Assembly: GCF_025370775.1 (NCBI RefSeq)
Contig: NZ_JAMXEX010000011.1
Coordinates: 152,590-216,589 of the forward strand
Origin: Ancylothrix sp. D3o
GTDB lineage: Bacteria > Cyanobacteriota > Cyanobacteriia > Cyanobacteriales > Oscillatoriaceae
Reading direction: 5' to 3'
Length of the DNA stretch: 64,000 nucleotides
In this document: positions 28,846 through 36,525 of the stretch, piece by piece
Position numbering within the stretch: position 1 is the first letter of the stretch
How the letters are laid out: the number at the start of each line of letters is the position of its first letter
Notes under the pieces: generated by a model
Database searches by the model: none
The model's input: the letters and a program-made list of their open reading frames with translations, nothing else
What the model was told of the DNA's origin: nothing
Position numbers and translations under genes: made by a program

Positions 28846-28886
28846 TGAACCGCTGCCTTTAGGCAGGCAGGATGCCTGCCCCACTA
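28846..28886 (-). repeat. Dispersed repeat, GTGGGGCAGGCATCCTGCCTG family
   Basis: On the minus strand it reads CTGTAGTGGGGCAGGCATCC, then TGCCTGCCTAAAGGCAGCGGTT, nearly identical to 62618-62657. The CAGGCATCCTGCCTG core is palindromic. It lies in the 318-bp gap after the kinase, which also holds a CGTCTGTACGG-rich stretch (28920-28962). Confidence 0.75.
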
Positions 28887-29076
28887 CAGATAAATGCAGA
28901 TGTTGGTAGAGACGTTCGCAGCAGTTCGTCTGTACGGGCAGAACGTCTGTACGGACTACATTTTTAAACCGAATTGGTGGTATAAAATGTTGATTTTTAA
29001 GGTTTTTAAAAACTTGATTTCTTAGAAAAACGGGCTTTTTGTTCACTATAATTTTACTTAATTACTAATTACCTAC

Positions 29077-30363
29077 TTATCCATTTCCAATCTGCATAAC
29101 TTGCACTTCTGCACCGGCAGGAATGAGTTTTTCTCCCACCGGCACCACTGCTAAACTGTTGGTAAGTGCTAAATTAATTAAATTGGCTGAGGCGTGAGTA
29201 CCACCGGCCAGTTCAAATTCAAATCCTTGTTTGACTGGGATTAATTTTCCCCACAAATAGCTTTCTCTTTTGCCATCAGATCGCAAATCTTGGCGTGTTA
29301 TGGCTGGCAAAAAAATCGGTTCAAAGTTATTCGATAATCCGGCTATTTTTTTGATGGCCGGTTGCACAAATCGCCAAAATGTGACTAAGGTAGAAACTGG
29401 ATTTCCTGGTAAACCAAAATATAAAACTTGTTGAGCAGTTTCAGGTTTAGAAAATGTGGCAACGGTTAAAGGTTTGCCTGGTTTCACCGCTACTGAGCTA
29501 ATATGAATTCTACCGCGAAGGCGGGATAAAATTTCTTCTACATAATCGTAATCTCCCACAGAAACGCCGCCGGTGGATAAGACTATATCGGCTGTTTCTA
29601 AGGCTTGAGAAATGGCTAGTTTTAAGGCTTCGGGATCATCTTTGACAATTCCTAACGGCACCGGCACTCCACCGGCATTTTTCACCGCTGCTACTAAAGC
29701 ATATTGGTTTGAATCGAAAATTTGACCGCTACTCAATGTTTTCTCTGGGGTGACAAGTTCGTTGCCGGTGGATAATATAGCAACTTTTGGCTGCCGGTAA
29801 ACTGGTATTTGATGACATCCAACTGCTGCTAAAACGGCGATTTCTGGGGCATTCAAAACCACTCCAGCGTCTAACAAAGGCTCGCCGGCTTTGTAATATT
29901 GTCCCCCATATCGCACAAATTCCCCTTGCGAAGTTGGGGCTTTTAAAATAACAACTTGATTATTTTCAATTTTAGTCACTTCTTGGATGATCACCGTATC
30001 TGCGCCTTCTGGCATCATGGCGCCGGTGAGAATGCGAGCGGCTTGACCTGCTTTAATAGAAACGTGGGGTTGAGTACCGGCGCCAATTTCTGCTACAAGT
30101 TGCAGTAGAGCCGGTTGGTGTTCCTCAGCACCGCTCACATCTTCATAACGCACCGCATAACCATCCATAGCCGAATTATCCCAATGAGGAAAATTGAGAT
30201 CGCTTGTCACCGCCGTTGCTAAAATACGTCCAGCCGCTTCAGGCAAACTCACACTTTCCACATCAGACAACCCCGAAGCCTGATCTGCCAAATTTAAAAT
30301 AATTAACTCAGCTTCTTTTACCGGCAGCATCGAGACTTGAGGATGAGGCAAAAAAGAATTCAT
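29077..30363 (-). CDS. moeA: Molybdopterin molybdenumtransferase
   Basis: 428 residues. MoeA inserts molybdate into adenylylated molybdopterin, the last common step of molybdenum-cofactor synthesis, needed here probably for nitrate reductase. Landmarks are FPHWDNSAMDGYAV, ILTGAMMPEGADTVI, the MoCF-binding core VAILSTGNELV and STGGVSVGDYDYV, and GLPGNPVSTLVTFWRFV. The C-terminal domain IV has the beta-barrel RSDGKRESYLWGKL block. No other moco gene lies in the window. Confidence 0.95.
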   Translation of the reverse strand: MNSFLPHPQVSMLPVKEAELIILNLADQASGLSDVESVSLPEAAGRILATAVTSDLNFPHWDNSAMDGYAVRYEDVSGAEEHQPALLQLVAEIGAGTQPHVSIKAGQAARILTGAMMPEGADTVIIQEVTKIENNQVVILKAPTSQGEFVRYGGQYYKAGEPLLDAGVVLNAPEIAVLAAVGCHQIPVYRQPKVAILSTGNELVTPEKTLSSGQIFDSNQYALVAAVKNAGGVPVPLGIVKDDPEALKLAISQALETADIVLSTGGVSVGDYDYVEEILSRLRGRIHISSVAVKPGKPLTVATFSKPETAQQVLYFGLPGNPVSTLVTFWRFVQPAIKKIAGLSNNFEPIFLPAITRQDLRSDGKRESYLWGKLIPVKQGFEFELAGGTHASANLINLALTNSLAVVPVGEKLIPAGAEVQVMQIGNG

Positions 30364-30487
30364 AGAAACTTTAAATGTTAGATGCGTAAGTTTTGATTGT
30401 AACAGGCGAAGGCGGTACTGAGTGACCGCTTGCCTTTATTTGTTGCTTAATTTAAGTTAATTTAAAGGAGAACTTGGGATAAAAGTT

Positions 30488-30751
30488 TTATTCTTGCTGG
30501 CTTCCGCCAGGGGTATCCGGGGTAGACTCACCAATTCCCAGTTCTTTTTTAGAGCGTTTTAGCTGATGCCAAAGCTTTCTAATTTCATCGTAAGCTTGTT
30601 CTGGGGTGAGTTTACCGCCGGTTTCCAAAGCACAAATTAAGGTGACTCTTTGGGCAAATTCTTGTAAATTTGCATCAAAAGCCAAGTTTTCTGGTGTCCA
30701 CTTACCGTAGTAGCGACTGCGAGGTGAGAAAAAATCGGAAGAATCAGGCAT
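30488..30751 (-). CDS. Conserved hypothetical small protein
   Basis: 87 residues, not recognised by function. Sequence starts MPDSSDFFSPRSRYYGKWTP; a helical middle (NLQEFAQRVTLICALE, LTPEQAYDEIRKLWHQLKRSKKEL) looks like a helical bundle; the tail is a Pro/Gly/Gln disordered segment. Similar short proteins seem common in cyanobacteria, but this is recollection. It is divergent from cobO with 94 bp between. Confidence 0.7.
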   Translation of the reverse strand: MPDSSDFFSPRSRYYGKWTPENLAFDANLQEFAQRVTLICALETGGKLTPEQAYDEIRKLWHQLKRSKKELGIGESTPDTPGGSQQE

Positions 30752-30845
30752 GGCTGGGTGTAAGGTTTGTAAACATCTTTATTAACTTAGCCTTAATCTC
30801 AGCTTAACCGGCAAAATACCGAATTTCAAATGAGGATAAAGGTTT

Positions 30846-31499
30846 ATGGAAGAAAATAATGATTTGAGCTTAGATCAAGAATTAAAGGACACAAAAACAA
30901 AGAGCGAAGAAGCCTACCGGCAGAAGATGCAGCGGCGCAAGGAAGTACAAGAACAAAGACTGGCGGAGCGGAGAGCGGACAAAGGGTTAATTATTGTCCA
31001 CACCGGCACCGGCAAAGGCAAAACAACGGCGGCGTTGGGGATGGTGTTGCGTTCTCTGGGACATGGCTTTCAAGTAGCTATAGTGCAGTTTATCAAAGGA
31101 GCATGGGAACCCGCAGAAAAGGAAATTTTGAGCCGGTTTGAACCGCAGCTAGAGTTTTATGCGATGGGGGAGGGGTTTACTTGGGATACGCAAGATCGGC
31201 AGAGAGATACAGAAAAAGCGCAGGAAGCATGGTTAAAAGGCTTAAGTTTAATTCGCAACCCAGCGATTAAAGTGGTGTTGCTGGATGAAATTAATGTGGC
31301 CTTAAAGTTAGGATATCTCAACGTAGAGGAAGTTGTGGCCGGTTTAGAAGAAAAGCCTGAAGATAATCATGTGATTTTAACCGGCAGGGGCGCACCGGCA
31401 GCGCTAATTGAGCGAGCGGATTTAGTTACAGAAATGACTTTGATTAAACATCCGTTCCGAGAACAAAATATTAAAGCTCAGCCGGGGATTGAGTTTTAA
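30846..31499 (+). CDS. cobO: Cob(I)yrinic acid a,c-diamide adenosyltransferase
   Basis: 217 residues. The P-loop HTGTGKGKTTAALG is the unusual inverted-ATP binding loop of the BtuR/CobO family. VQFIKGAW, MGEGFTWDTQDRQRD, VVLLDEINVALKLG, VILTGRGAP and HPFREQNIKAQPGIEF are family blocks. It transfers adenosyl from ATP to the corrinoid cobalt. An extended basic/acidic N-terminal helix (about 1-45) precedes the domain. A CobN subunit is encoded 20 kb away. GAGGATAA upstream serves as ribosome site. Confidence 0.94.
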   Translation: MEENNDLSLDQELKDTKTKSEEAYRQKMQRRKEVQEQRLAERRADKGLIIVHTGTGKGKTTAALGMVLRSLGHGFQVAIVQFIKGAWEPAEKEILSRFEPQLEFYAMGEGFTWDTQDRQRDTEKAQEAWLKGLSLIRNPAIKVVLLDEINVALKLGYLNVEEVVAGLEEKPEDNHVILTGRGAPAALIERADLVTEMTLIKHPFREQNIKAQPGIEF

Positions 31500-31644
31500 A
31501 AATCAGTCTGAGGGGAGAAGGAAAAAAAGCTAAGACAACTTACCCGCCTGTTTAAAACCCGCCAATACCTTTTTTTTCTAAGTCTTACTCCCTAGTAATT
31601 GGATAAGGAAAAACTTTTGCTATGCGCTCTAAACTCACTTGTTG

Positions 31645-31777
31645 TAAGTAAGTCAACTTAATTAAACTCTGGGGGTAATGTAGGTTGGGTAGAGGAACGA
31701 AACCCAACACTATCGAGGCTTTGATGGGTATCGCTTACGCTCTACCCATCCTACAAATAATTAAGTGCTTCTACTTA
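31645..31777 (-). repeat. 133-bp imperfect palindromic element, copy C
   Basis: Inverted copy: on the plus strand it starts TAAGTAAGTCAACTTAATTA and ends ATAATTAAGTGCTTCTACTTA. Its central hairpin arms are GTAGGTTGGGTAGAGGAACG and GCGTAAGCGATACCCATCAAAGC (minus-strand sense), almost the same as copy A. It lies between cobO and the CHAT gene in a gap without genes. Confidence 0.85.
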
Positions 31778-31863
31778 ATTGCAGCAAATTAATTAAAATT
31801 TCTAGCATTACAAATGGAACACGGCGCTGGCGGATCTTCTCAGCTTCGTTAATTTTGGGCTAG

Positions 31864-33456
31864 TTAGGTTGGGGGGAGGTTTTGGATGATAAATTGCCAG
31901 GTTTGGCCTTGGGAACTGCCAAATTTAATTTGCATACCCGATTGCAAGAGGATTTCTTGGTGGTGGATTTTTTGCCAGCCTTGGGTGGAGGAAACAAGGG
32001 TACCGTAACGGGAAAAGTCGCGTAAAAAATAGGCCGGTTCGGTGGTGTTGGAGGTGTCGCGGTAGAAGATTTCGGCGTGTTTTTGGGATACCCAGCGCTC
32101 TTCTATTTTGAGGTCATTTTCTGGCACTCTACCCACGCGCATGAAGCCGCCGCGCACCGGCCAAATTTTGGCGGGTTCTATTTCTGAACGCAGATAGGCG
32201 GCGGTGATGCGTTTTCCTACCCAGGTAGGGGAGTTTTGGGGCAGTTCGGTGCTTACTTCTTCATTGGTTTGAATGAGTTCTCCGTTATACTCTGGGTGCA
32301 TATATAAGACTGGGAGTGTCCAAGCGGGTTGGTTGAACTTATACAATGTAAGAAGCTGTTGGCGGGCGATGCAGGCGGCGCGATCCACCGGCACACGACT
32401 GGCGAGGGCGCGGGTGAAGGCTTGGACGAAGCTGAGGGCTTCTGTGTCGGCGATGCTGTCGCGCATGGCGAGGACGGCGGGGACTCCGTGATGAATCAGG
32501 ACTTCGGCAAGGCTGCTGCGGGGAACGGGGAGGCTGTTGTAGCTATCACTTTGTGCGCCCCAGCAGGAATTAAAGAGAGCGAGGCTCACTTTGTTAGAAA
32601 CAAGTGCGCCGGCGAGTTCGGTGCCGCTGAGGGAGGTGTTGGGGCGCAGAAGCAGTTGTCCGCCATTGGGGGCGCTGATGCCATGACCGGCATAAAAAAA
32701 GACGTTGTAGAGGCCGGTTTCTAGGCGGGCGATGAGTTCGGCGGGGCTTGGTTGAATGAGGGTGTGGACGGTGCAGGGGACGGTTTGGGGGGTGGGGGTG
32801 GTTTCGCTGATTTGGAGGATTTCGGCTATTTGTGCGGCTTCTTGTTGCAGTTGCAAGGTGTTGGCACTACCGCCAATGGGGCTGAGTTTGTCTTCTCCTA
32901 AGACGAGGAGGATATTTAATGCTTGGGCGGGGGAGGTTTGTCTGAGGGGATCGACGTCGCTGGTGGTGCGGCTAAATAAGATTTGGGGGTTGAGGGAGAT
33001 GGCGGGTTGACCGGCGCCTTGCTGCATAATTTCCCAAGGTAAAACGATCAGGTTGGGGTCTCGAATTTCTAGGCGCAGGCGCAGGGGTTTGTCTTGCCCT
33101 AGGGCGATTCCGCGACTTTGGGCAAAGCTGTTTTGGACGGTGCCGTCACTGAGCCATTTCCAGAGGTTTAAGCCGAGTTGCTGCATCAGCCGGCTGCTGA
33201 GGGAGCCTTCGCCGGTGGGGGGTTCGGTGGTGGGGGGTTCGGTGGTGGGGAATAGTTGCAGGGGCCGGTGGTTGCAAAATAATTTTTGCCAAGCGTACCA
33301 TGTCTGGCTTAAGTCCTGGGGCCAAATGCTATCGTGGTGGACGTATCCGCCCGGATAGGGGGCTTTCACCACCCAGATCGCAAAGTGTTGGGAAGCGGTG
33401 GTGGCTTTGAGGGGTTCTACGCAGATGCTCAGGCAAGGATTGTCTGACCGAGACAT
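31864..33456 (-). CDS. CHAT-domain protease-like protein with C-terminal FHA domain
   Basis: 530 residues. The CHAT domain (about 120-400) is a caspase-like fold with the catalytic dyad His258 (FFYAGHG) and Cys298 (LFNSCWGAQ), both intact. A C-terminal FHA domain (about 425-520) contains GFMRVGRVPENDLKI, SQKHAEIFY and FLRDFSRYGT, the phosphothreonine-binding loops. The N-terminal ~110 residues include a TTEPPTTEPPTGE linker. CHAT proteins include TPR-CHAT of type III-E CRISPR and plausible prokaryotic death proteases. I infer a protease recruited to, or released by, phosphorylated partners. The cyanobacterial Ser/Thr kinase 3 kb away is a speculative partner. Confidence 0.88.
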   Translation of the reverse strand: MSRSDNPCLSICVEPLKATTASQHFAIWVVKAPYPGGYVHHDSIWPQDLSQTWYAWQKLFCNHRPLQLFPTTEPPTTEPPTGEGSLSSRLMQQLGLNLWKWLSDGTVQNSFAQSRGIALGQDKPLRLRLEIRDPNLIVLPWEIMQQGAGQPAISLNPQILFSRTTSDVDPLRQTSPAQALNILLVLGEDKLSPIGGSANTLQLQQEAAQIAEILQISETTPTPQTVPCTVHTLIQPSPAELIARLETGLYNVFFYAGHGISAPNGGQLLLRPNTSLSGTELAGALVSNKVSLALFNSCWGAQSDSYNSLPVPRSSLAEVLIHHGVPAVLAMRDSIADTEALSFVQAFTRALASRVPVDRAACIARQQLLTLYKFNQPAWTLPVLYMHPEYNGELIQTNEEVSTELPQNSPTWVGKRITAAYLRSEIEPAKIWPVRGGFMRVGRVPENDLKIEERWVSQKHAEIFYRDTSNTTEPAYFLRDFSRYGTLVSSTQGWQKIHHQEILLQSGMQIKFGSSQGQTWQFIIQNLPPT

Positions 33457-33588
33457 TTAAAATTTGGGGAATATGGGGTTTTTTTTCAGTCTAGCCCGTT
33501 GTTTGCGGGTTTTTGTGAGTTGAGGGCTGCCGAGGGCTTGGGAAATTCTTTAAATTAAGAAGTGTATTTTAGCGGCTTTTTTTGAAAG

Positions 33589-34344
33589 ATGAATTTTGTT
33601 ACTCAATTATTGCATCTGGTGGGTTCCGGTGCGGTGGCTTATATTTCGGCCCGCAATATTCGGGATTCGCGGACTCGTCCAAATACTTTGGCGGCTTTTC
33701 AGTTGGCTGAGTCTGGTTCGGTTCCTTTTTTAACTTCGTTGAGTGAGCGGGCGGCGGCTGAGGGTGATAGTTGGTTGGCCCAAATGTTGGCTTTGCACGC
33801 TGCGGATGAACGCCGGCATGGGAATATTTTTGCTCAGGCTTTGAAGCAATGGGATAAGGAGGTGATTGATTTTAAGAGTTTGCCAAAGCCGGCGGAAAAT
33901 AAGGGGGAAAAGCCAAAACGTAGTCCGTTTTTTGCGGCTTATTTTGATGGGTATGATGCGGAGTTTTTCAAGCCGGATAAGATAGAGTGGCCGGTGTTTA
34001 TGGCGAGTACCTATATTTTGGAGTTGGATGCGAGTACGGATTTTGCTCGGATGGCAAATGTGTTGCCTGATGATGATTTACGTTGTCGCAATCTTAAGAA
34101 GGGGATGTTGAGTATTGCAAGTGATGAAACTCGTCATGCGGCTTATCTTTATGAGGCTATGGAGCGCCGGTTTTCTGCTAGGGAGGTTGAGAATTTGGTG
34201 GATGAGTGGCGCACTCGTAAGGTGAATGCGCTTTTGGCAATGGTGGGTAATTTTGTTAAGGGGGGTGGTAATCCGAATTTGGTAAAAGATGGGGTGCCGG
34301 TTGATGTTTCTGGGGAAAATTCCTCTGAGTTAAAGGCGGCTTAA
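33589..34344 (+). CDS. Di-iron ferritin-like protein
   Basis: 251 residues, helical. Two ligand sets are visible: Glu41 with Glu74-x-x-His77 (ADERRHG), and Glu144 with Glu179-x-x-His182 (SDETRHA), the classic pair of ExnExxH motifs of di-iron carboxylate proteins. An Lys/Pro loop (about 95-115) separates the helix pairs. Not a bacterioferritin (no haem Met, longer than usual) and not clearly rubrerythrin. The reaction is unknown. Codons are strongly G/T-ending, opposite to genes at 11-18 kb on the same strand. Divergent from the CHAT-FHA gene. Confidence 0.75.
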   Translation: MNFVTQLLHLVGSGAVAYISARNIRDSRTRPNTLAAFQLAESGSVPFLTSLSERAAAEGDSWLAQMLALHAADERRHGNIFAQALKQWDKEVIDFKSLPKPAENKGEKPKRSPFFAAYFDGYDAEFFKPDKIEWPVFMASTYILELDASTDFARMANVLPDDDLRCRNLKKGMLSIASDETRHAAYLYEAMERRFSAREVENLVDEWRTRKVNALLAMVGNFVKGGGNPNLVKDGVPVDVSGENSSELKAA

Positions 34345-34349
34345 TTTTT

Positions 34350-34383
34350 GTTTGTAGTAACTCGTTAAGGAGTTACTACAAAC
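34350..34383 (+). terminator. Strong 14-bp hairpin after the ferritin-like gene
   Basis: GTTTGTAGTAACTC (34350-34363) and GAGTTACTACAAAC (34370-34383) pair perfectly around a 6-nt loop. A T run follows 8 bp later. It serves the convergent ferritin-like and HxlR genes. A related GTAGTAACCCC stretch occurs near 19530. Confidence 0.7.
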
Positions 34384-34398
34384 GAGGGGAGTTTTTTT

Positions 34399-34764
34399 TT
34401 AGGCTTGTTTTGTTTCGTTTTCTTCGGCTAACCGGCGGCGTAAAAATTCTTCTGCTTGCTCATATTTTTCTCCCCATTGATGGATAGATTCTAAAACCGG
34501 CTTCAGTGATTCTCCCAGCGGTGTTAAAGAGTATTCAACTTTGGGGGGAACTTGTAAATAAACGTGGCGAAAAACGATGCCGTCTTGTTCTAATTCTCGC
34601 AATTGTTGGGTAAGCATTTTTTGAGTGATGCCGGTGAGGGATTTTTGCAGTTGTCCAAATCTTTTAATACCTTCAAATAATTCTCGCAAAATTAATACTT
34701 TCCAACGTCCGCCAAGGACTTTGAGGGCGATTTCTACGGGACAGGTGGGTTTTGGGGTTTCCAT
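34399..34764 (-). CDS. HxlR-family winged-helix regulator
   Basis: 121 residues: CPVEIALKVLGGRWKVLILREL, FGQLQKSLTGITQKMLTQQLRELEQDGIV, and a wing VYLQVPPKVEYSLTPLGESLKPVL, all family-diagnostic. Cys8 lies at the position of the redox cysteine of YodB/HypR-type sensors of quinones, hypochlorite and diamide. Divergent from pirin with palindromes between. I infer it represses pirin and the flavin reductase until its cysteine is modified. Confidence 0.9.
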   Translation of the reverse strand: METPKPTCPVEIALKVLGGRWKVLILRELFEGIKRFGQLQKSLTGITQKMLTQQLRELEQDGIVFRHVYLQVPPKVEYSLTPLGESLKPVLESIHQWGEKYEQAEEFLRRRLAEENETKQA

Positions 34765-34777
34765 AGTTTCTTTTTGG

Positions 34778-34836
34778 GTACTATCTTACTTTTTAGTACG
34801 TTCTTTACATTTAGACTGTACCTATTTTAAAGTCTA
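34778..34836. promoter_or_regulatory. Palindromic candidate HxlR operators
   Basis: GTACTA (34778-34783) and TAGTAC (34794-34799) form a perfect inverted repeat whose TACTAT half resembles YodB-type sites. A second pair is TAGACT (34812-34817) and AGTCTA (34831-34836). Both lie in the 95-bp divergent region. Confidence 0.55.
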
Positions 34837-34859
34837 TATAGAAGCGAGTGGAGGTAAAT

Positions 34860-35558
34860 ATGATTATTTTACGCAAGTCAGAAGAACGGGGTCATGCTAA
34901 TCATGGTTGGCTGGATTCTTATCATACGTTTTCCTTTGCCAATTATTATGATCCTGATTATATGGGGTTTAAAAGTTTGCGGGTAATTAATGAGGATAGG
35001 GTGGAACCGGCACGAGGTTTTGGGACGCATCCCCACCGGGATATGGAGATTATTACTTATGTTTTGGAGGGGGCTTTGGAACATAAGGATAGTATTGGTA
35101 ATGGCTCAATTATTCGTCCGGGGGATGTGCAGAAAATGAGTGCGGGGACGGGGATTTTGCACAGTGAATATAATCCTTCTGAAAGTGAGTCGGTGCATTT
35201 GTTGCAAATTTGGATTGTGCCAAATCAACGCAATTTGCCAGCTAGTTATGAACAAAAAAATTTCTCGGAGGCTGAGAAACGTAATCATTTGCGGTTAATT
35301 GCTTCAACCGATGGGAGAGAAAATTCTGTGACGGTTTATCAAGATGTCAATCTCTACGCTACGGTGTTGGATGCAGGTAAAAATGTTACCCACCAACTTA
35401 AAGAGGGGCGGGAAGTTTGGCTGCAAGTTGTGCGGGGCGATGTGCAACTAAATGATATAATGTTGAGGGCCGGAGATGGAGCAGCAATTGTGGACGAAAC
35501 CTATCTAAAGATAGAAGCAAAAACAGCTTCAGAATTGTTACTTTTTGACCTTGGCTAA
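34860..35558 (+). CDS. Pirin-family protein (YhaK/quercetinase-like)
   Basis: 232 residues from ATG 34860, which follows the ribosome site GGAGG; an upstream GTG frame is not needed. Bicupin. The first cupin has metal ligands in [18 protein letters not shown] and GILHSEYN. The second cupin (about 150-232) lacks a full ligand set. Related proteins include redox-sensitive YhaK, and some pirins cleave quercetin. In this place, beside an HxlR gene and a flavin reductase, a role in quinone/electrophile response is likely. Confidence 0.9.
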   Translation: MIILRKSEERGHANHGWLDSYHTFSFANYYDPDYMGFKSLRVINEDRVEPARGFGTHPHRDMEIITYVLEGALEHKDSIGNGSIIRPGDVQKMSAGTGILHSEYNPSESESVHLLQIWIVPNQRNLPASYEQKNFSEAEKRNHLRLIASTDGRENSVTVYQDVNLYATVLDAGKNVTHQLKEGREVWLQVVRGDVQLNDIMLRAGDGAAIVDETYLKIEAKTASELLLFDLG

Positions 35559-35628
35559 AGGATTTTTCCGATAAAAATGGCCCACAAGTTATCTTTTACC
35601 AATCACGAATAAGGAATCATCAATTACC

Positions 35629-36213
35629 ATGACTTACACACCAAAAATTTTAGCCTTTGCTGGCAGCACTCGCACAAATTCTTTCCATAAAAAGCTGGTA
35701 AAAATTGCCGCCCAAGGAGCAAAAAATGCTGGGGCTGAGGTGACTTTTATCGATTTGCGCGATTATCCAATGCCGCTTTATGATGAAGATTTGGAAGCGA
35801 CAGAAGGAATGCCGGCAAATGTCAGAAAATTAAAGGAGGTTTTTTGGCAACATCAGGGGCTTTTAATTGCTTCTCCTGAGTATAACAGTTCTTATTCTGG
35901 GGTGTTAAAAAATACAATTGATTGGCTGAGTCGCCCTGCGTCTTCTGATGAACCTGGTTTATCTTGTTTTGTGGGCAAGGTAGCGGCGATTATGAGTACA
36001 TCTCCTGGTGCTTTGGGGGGGCTGCGGGGTTTAGCTACTTTGCGGCAATTGTTAGAGAATATTCAGGTGATTGTTTTGCCGTCGCAACAGGCAATTCCCA
36101 AAGCTTTTGAAGCGTTTAATGCTGAGGGTATGCTAGGTGATGCCAAGCAACAAGCCTCGATTGAAAAGTTGGGTGAAAATTTGGCGGGGATGCTGAGCAA
36201 GTTAAACGGATAA
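35629..36213 (+). CDS. NAD(P)H-dependent FMN reductase / quinone reductase
   Basis: 194 residues, flavodoxin-like fold. FAGSTRTNSFHKKL binds the FMN phosphate. LRDYPMPLYDEDLEA and LLIASPEYNSSYSGVLKNTIDWLSR are family-diagnostic, with GKVAAIMSTSPGALGGLRGL near the flavin. Members (ChrR/YieF/ArsH-like) do two-electron quinone or azo reduction. 70 bp after pirin, same strand: probably one unit controlled by the HxlR protein. Confidence 0.9.
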   Translation: MTYTPKILAFAGSTRTNSFHKKLVKIAAQGAKNAGAEVTFIDLRDYPMPLYDEDLEATEGMPANVRKLKEVFWQHQGLLIASPEYNSSYSGVLKNTIDWLSRPASSDEPGLSCFVGKVAAIMSTSPGALGGLRGLATLRQLLENIQVIVLPSQQAIPKAFEAFNAEGMLGDAKQQASIEKLGENLAGMLSKLNG

Positions 36214-36241
36214 TTGGTTTTTTTTAGGTACTCGCATTGGC

Positions 36242-36277
36242 TAGGGTGTGCTGTTGCAAGGCGCACCCTAATATTTT
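36242..36277 (+). terminator. Intrinsic terminator after the flavin reductase
   Basis: TAGGGTGTGC (36242-36251) and GCGCACCCTA (36261-36270) pair with one G-T, then TATTTTTT follows. Confidence 0.7.
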
Positions 36278-36362
36278 TTGGGGGATTTCCGCCTAAAGGA
36301 AGATGCAATTTTAAAGCAATGGCGGTATAATAATTTATATCAAACCCGGCTGTAAAAAATAA

Positions 36363-36398
36363 CCTATCTGCGTTAATCAGCGTTCATCTGCGGTTAAA
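36363..36398 (-). repeat. Dispersed AACCGCAGATGAACGC repeat
   Basis: Reads TATCTGCGTTAATCAGCGTTCATCTGCGGTT on the plus strand. Relatives lie at 38904-38938, 40267-40297, 47029-47110, 57851-57883 and 62600. It occupies the gap between the flavin reductase and rtcB. Confidence 0.7.
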
Positions 36399-36525
36399 AA
36401 TAACCCATCTCCAAAAACATACTATCCGGCATAGAATCGGGTATAAACTACCATTTCAAATTCTGCCTAGCTGTACCATTTCCGAAAACCTTTAAAAGTT
36501 TTTTGTTAGCAGGAGCAAAGCCAAA

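Noticed and set aside
13289..31777. CRISPR array
   Set aside because: The repeats are 133 bp, kilobases apart, and palindromic; no short regular repeat-spacer pattern or cas gene was seen in the window.
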